A stretch of 33,139 bases of DNA from a virus. A program made the translations under genes and the position numbers. Within the stretch, counting starts at the first letter, position 1. Every line of letters starts with the position of its first letter. The notes below the pieces were generated by a model. It was not told where the DNA came from and ran no database searches. It saw only the letters and a program-made list of their open reading frames with translations. Location: positions 1 through 33,139 of the IMG/VR virus record IMGVR_UViG_3300020204_000209. One strand, written 5' to 3'. Shown here piece by piece: positions 32,506 to 33,139 of this stretch.

Positions 32506-32534
32506 ACTATAAGTCTTCTGGGCAAGAATGTCAA
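32506..32534 (-). promoter_or_regulatory. Sigma70-like early promoter driving the tiny-gene cluster
   Basis: TTGACA (32529-32534, minus) and TATAGT (32506-32511) are separated by exactly 17 bases. The start would be near 32499, about 20 bases before the 57-aa gene ATG with its AGGAG site. This is the expected form of a promoter read by host RNA polymerase. Confidence 0.82.
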
Positions 32535-32546
32535 TGAGTCTGGGGA

Positions 32547-32553
32547 TATTTAT
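32547..32553 (-). promoter_or_regulatory. Possible late promoter ATAAATA before the 57-aa gene
   Basis: ATAAATA on the minus strand, 13 bases upstream of the -35 of the sigma70-like promoter. It could give late transcription of the same genes. Only a short motif match supports it. Confidence 0.35.
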
Positions 32554-32607
32554 GTGCTGGGTGTGGATTTATGTGGGGCATGTGTGGGGATTTTGTGACG
32601 GGGGCGC

Positions 32608-32636
32608 TTGACATTTTCGCGGAGTTGTGATACAAT
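32608..32636 (+). promoter_or_regulatory. Near-consensus sigma70 promoter on the plus strand
   Basis: TTGACA (32608-32613) and TACAAT (32631-32636) with a 17-base spacer. It is the only strong promoter I see on the plus strand, and no plus-strand gene follows. Transcription would begin near 32643, meet a weak hairpin with a T-run (GGTCT / AGACC, 32654-32676, then CTTTTT) and pass through the TTTTCCACA boxes and the AT-rich stretch. Confidence 0.8.
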
Positions 32637-32665
32637 GCACGCAAAGATCACAAGGTCTCAGCACA

Positions 32666-32694
32666 TTTATAAGACCCTTTTTCCACAGTTTCAA
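32666..32694 (-). promoter_or_regulatory. Sigma70-like promoter facing the plus-strand promoter
   Basis: On the minus strand TTGAAA (32689-32694) and TATAAA (32666-32671) are separated by 17 bases. The spacer contains the first TTTTCCACA box. Its start (near 32659) and that of the plus-strand promoter (near 32643) face each other about 16 bases apart, so the two should interfere. Confidence 0.65.
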
Positions 32695-32708
32695 CATACT
32701 TTTCCACA
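32679..32708 (+). promoter_or_regulatory. Two DnaA-box-like 9-mers, 21 bp apart
   Basis: TTTTCCACA occurs exactly at 32679-32687 and 32700-32708 in the same orientation, two helical turns apart. As I recall, this is the DnaA-box consensus reported for cyanobacteria (E. coli: TTATNCACA). TTTCAACAT (32689-32697) and ATGTTGAAA (32712-32720) form a perfect inverted repeat that encloses the second box. Confidence 0.6.
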
Positions 32709-32793
32709 AACATGTTGAAAACGTATATACATTTAAAAACACATTTAATTGATAAAAAAACACTTTTTTACCTTATTTTAACATAAAAAGCAT

Positions 32794-32818
32794 AAAAAAA
32801 GACCCCATAAGTGGGGTC
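32794..32818 (-). terminator. Strong intrinsic terminator after the rightmost gene
   Basis: On the minus strand GACCCCA / TGGGGTC form a 7-bp stem (32812-32818 with 32801-32807) with a four-base loop, followed by seven T residues (32794-32800). It lies 12 bases after the stop codon of the 95-aa gene. Confidence 0.92.
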
Positions 32819-32829
32819 ATTGCGTGTAT

Positions 32830-33117
32830 TCAATCAAGTGCTAATCTGTACCGAGCATAATCCTCTGCGTCCTTTCTTTTCTTGAATCGTGCTTCTTCTC
32901 CCTCAAATCGTAGAGGCAGATACCTATACTTTTTACCTTCCTTAGTCATTACAATTCGGGAGAATAGATGCAGTGAGTAACTACCTTCCTCTGATCTTTC
33001 CTTCTGTTTAGAAACAATGAACGGAAGAACTTTTGAATCGTTGAATGACTGTTTAGAGAGTAACATTTCAGTTAGAGTGAAGAATGGTGATTTGATGAGG
33101 TTTATGAAGAATTGCAT
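32830..33117 (-). CDS. Hypothetical phage protein, about 95 aa, start near window edge
   Basis: The C-terminal half (SEEGSYSLHLFSRIVMTKEG, YLPLRFEGEEARFKKRKDAE, DYARYRLALD) looks like a compact, charged domain with beta strands followed by a helix; I think related small proteins occur in cyanophages but know no function. The N-terminus (MQFFINLIKSPFFTLTEML) is hydrophobic and amphipathic and could touch a membrane. I use the ATG at 33115-33117, but the frame is open back to a TTG at 33136-33138 next to the window edge, so a longer product is possible. A strong terminator follows the stop at once, which isolates this gene from the control region to its left. Confidence 0.7.
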   Translation of the reverse strand: MQFFINLIKSPFFTLTEMLLSKQSFNDSKVLPFIVSKQKERSEEGSYSLHLFSRIVMTKEGKKYRYLPLRFEGEEARFKKRKDAEDYARYRLALD

Positions 33118-33139
33118 AATCTTCGATTGAAAGATCAAA

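Larger units (their letters stand above)
32479..32829. other. Non-coding control region, candidate replication origin
   Basis: No gene is supported in these 351 bases. From left to right they hold a leftward early promoter (32506-32534), several G-runs on the plus strand (GGGG/GGGGG between 32541 and 32604), a rightward promoter (32608-32636), an inverted repeat TTGTGAT / ATCACAA (32625-32631, 32647-32653), a second leftward promoter (32666-32694), two TTTTCCACA boxes (32679-32687, 32700-32708), a 9-bp inverted repeat around the second box, an 80-bp stretch with only 13 G or C bases (32721-32800), and a leftward terminator (32794-32818). The set of host-type initiator boxes beside an easily melted region is what a replication origin would show; the origin call is inference. 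Confidence 0.45.

Noticed and set aside
32325-32534. Minus-strand frame of 69 codons
   Set aside because: Out of phase with the 57-aa gene, which has the AGGAG site and a recognisable protein pattern; this frame includes the promoter.
32562-32590. Further DnaA-like boxes on the minus strand (AAATCCACA and CCCCACA sequences)
   Set aside because: They share only the CCACA core with the consensus and differ at two or more other positions.
32569-32763. Minus-strand frame of 64 codons through the control region
   Set aside because: It runs through the promoters, the TTTTCCACA boxes and the AT-rich stretch, and its translation is Cys-rich low-complexity sequence without a start signal.
1-33139. 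tRNA genes, CRISPR arrays, insertion sequences, integrase or attachment sites
   Set aside because: I saw no cloverleaf with conserved TTCGA-type loop, no regularly spaced repeats of CRISPR type, and no transposase or integrase sequence; the only tandem repeat is the 43-bp unit.

Overview
The window looks like part of the genome of a T4-like marine cyanophage (a cyanomyovirus, host probably Synechococcus or Prochlorococcus). Three things point to this. The minus strand carries a recognisable T4-type set in order: gp25, gp6, a giant protein in the gp7 position, gp8, a giant DUF4815-type protein, gp13, gp14, gp15 and gp16. Several very small proteins match my memory of short conserved cyanophage proteins (47, 53, 55, 56, 57 and 70 aa). 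Phage late-promoter octamer-type sites (ATAAATA) precede several structural genes. Every gene I support is on the minus strand, so reading runs from right to left. Family assignments were made by eye, without searches.

Layout from left to right. 1-4417: DNA packaging, neck and tail completion, with a truncated unknown ORF at the edge, then gp16, gp15, gp14 and gp13. 4444-4843: two small conserved genes. 4845-12653: a 2602-aa virion protein. 12658-14244: gp8. 14273-26497: a 4074-aa baseplate-position protein that carries a YHYH-like domain. 26494-28808: gp6 and gp25. 28856-29610: two unknown genes. 29611-29644: a minus-strand terminator. 29660-30751: a three-gene unit (glycosyltransferase, 53 aa, 47 aa) with its own host-type promoter at 30776-30805, ending at that terminator. 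30802-32478: a string of tiny genes of higher G+C, with host-type (sigma70-like) promoters, hairpins and a 43-bp tandem repeat; these look like early genes. 32479-32829: a non-coding control region. 32830-33117: one further small gene, which ends at a strong terminator (32794-32818).

How it works together. The left 28.8 kb encodes late virion parts: the baseplate wedge and neck assemble around the tail, gp15 finishes the tail end, and gp16 starts DNA packaging. These genes are tightly packed (gaps of a few bases or ATGA overlaps) and use ATAAATA late promoters. The right 3.5 kb has sigma70-like promoters that host RNA polymerase could use straight after infection.

The most interesting region is 32600-32800. 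Two face-to-face host-type promoters there overlap two TTTTCCACA 9-mers, the DnaA-box sequence reported for cyanobacteria. The 9-mers are 21 bp apart, and the second is enclosed by a 9-bp inverted repeat. Next to them is an 80-bp stretch of about 84% A+T. This is the arrangement expected of a replication origin that uses the host initiator, although an ordinary regulated promoter remains possible. Other observations worth checking are unusually long perfect hairpins inside structural genes, shared beta-type modules spread through the neck and baseplate proteins, an orphan HicA-like protein, and a leftmost gene without a normal start codon.
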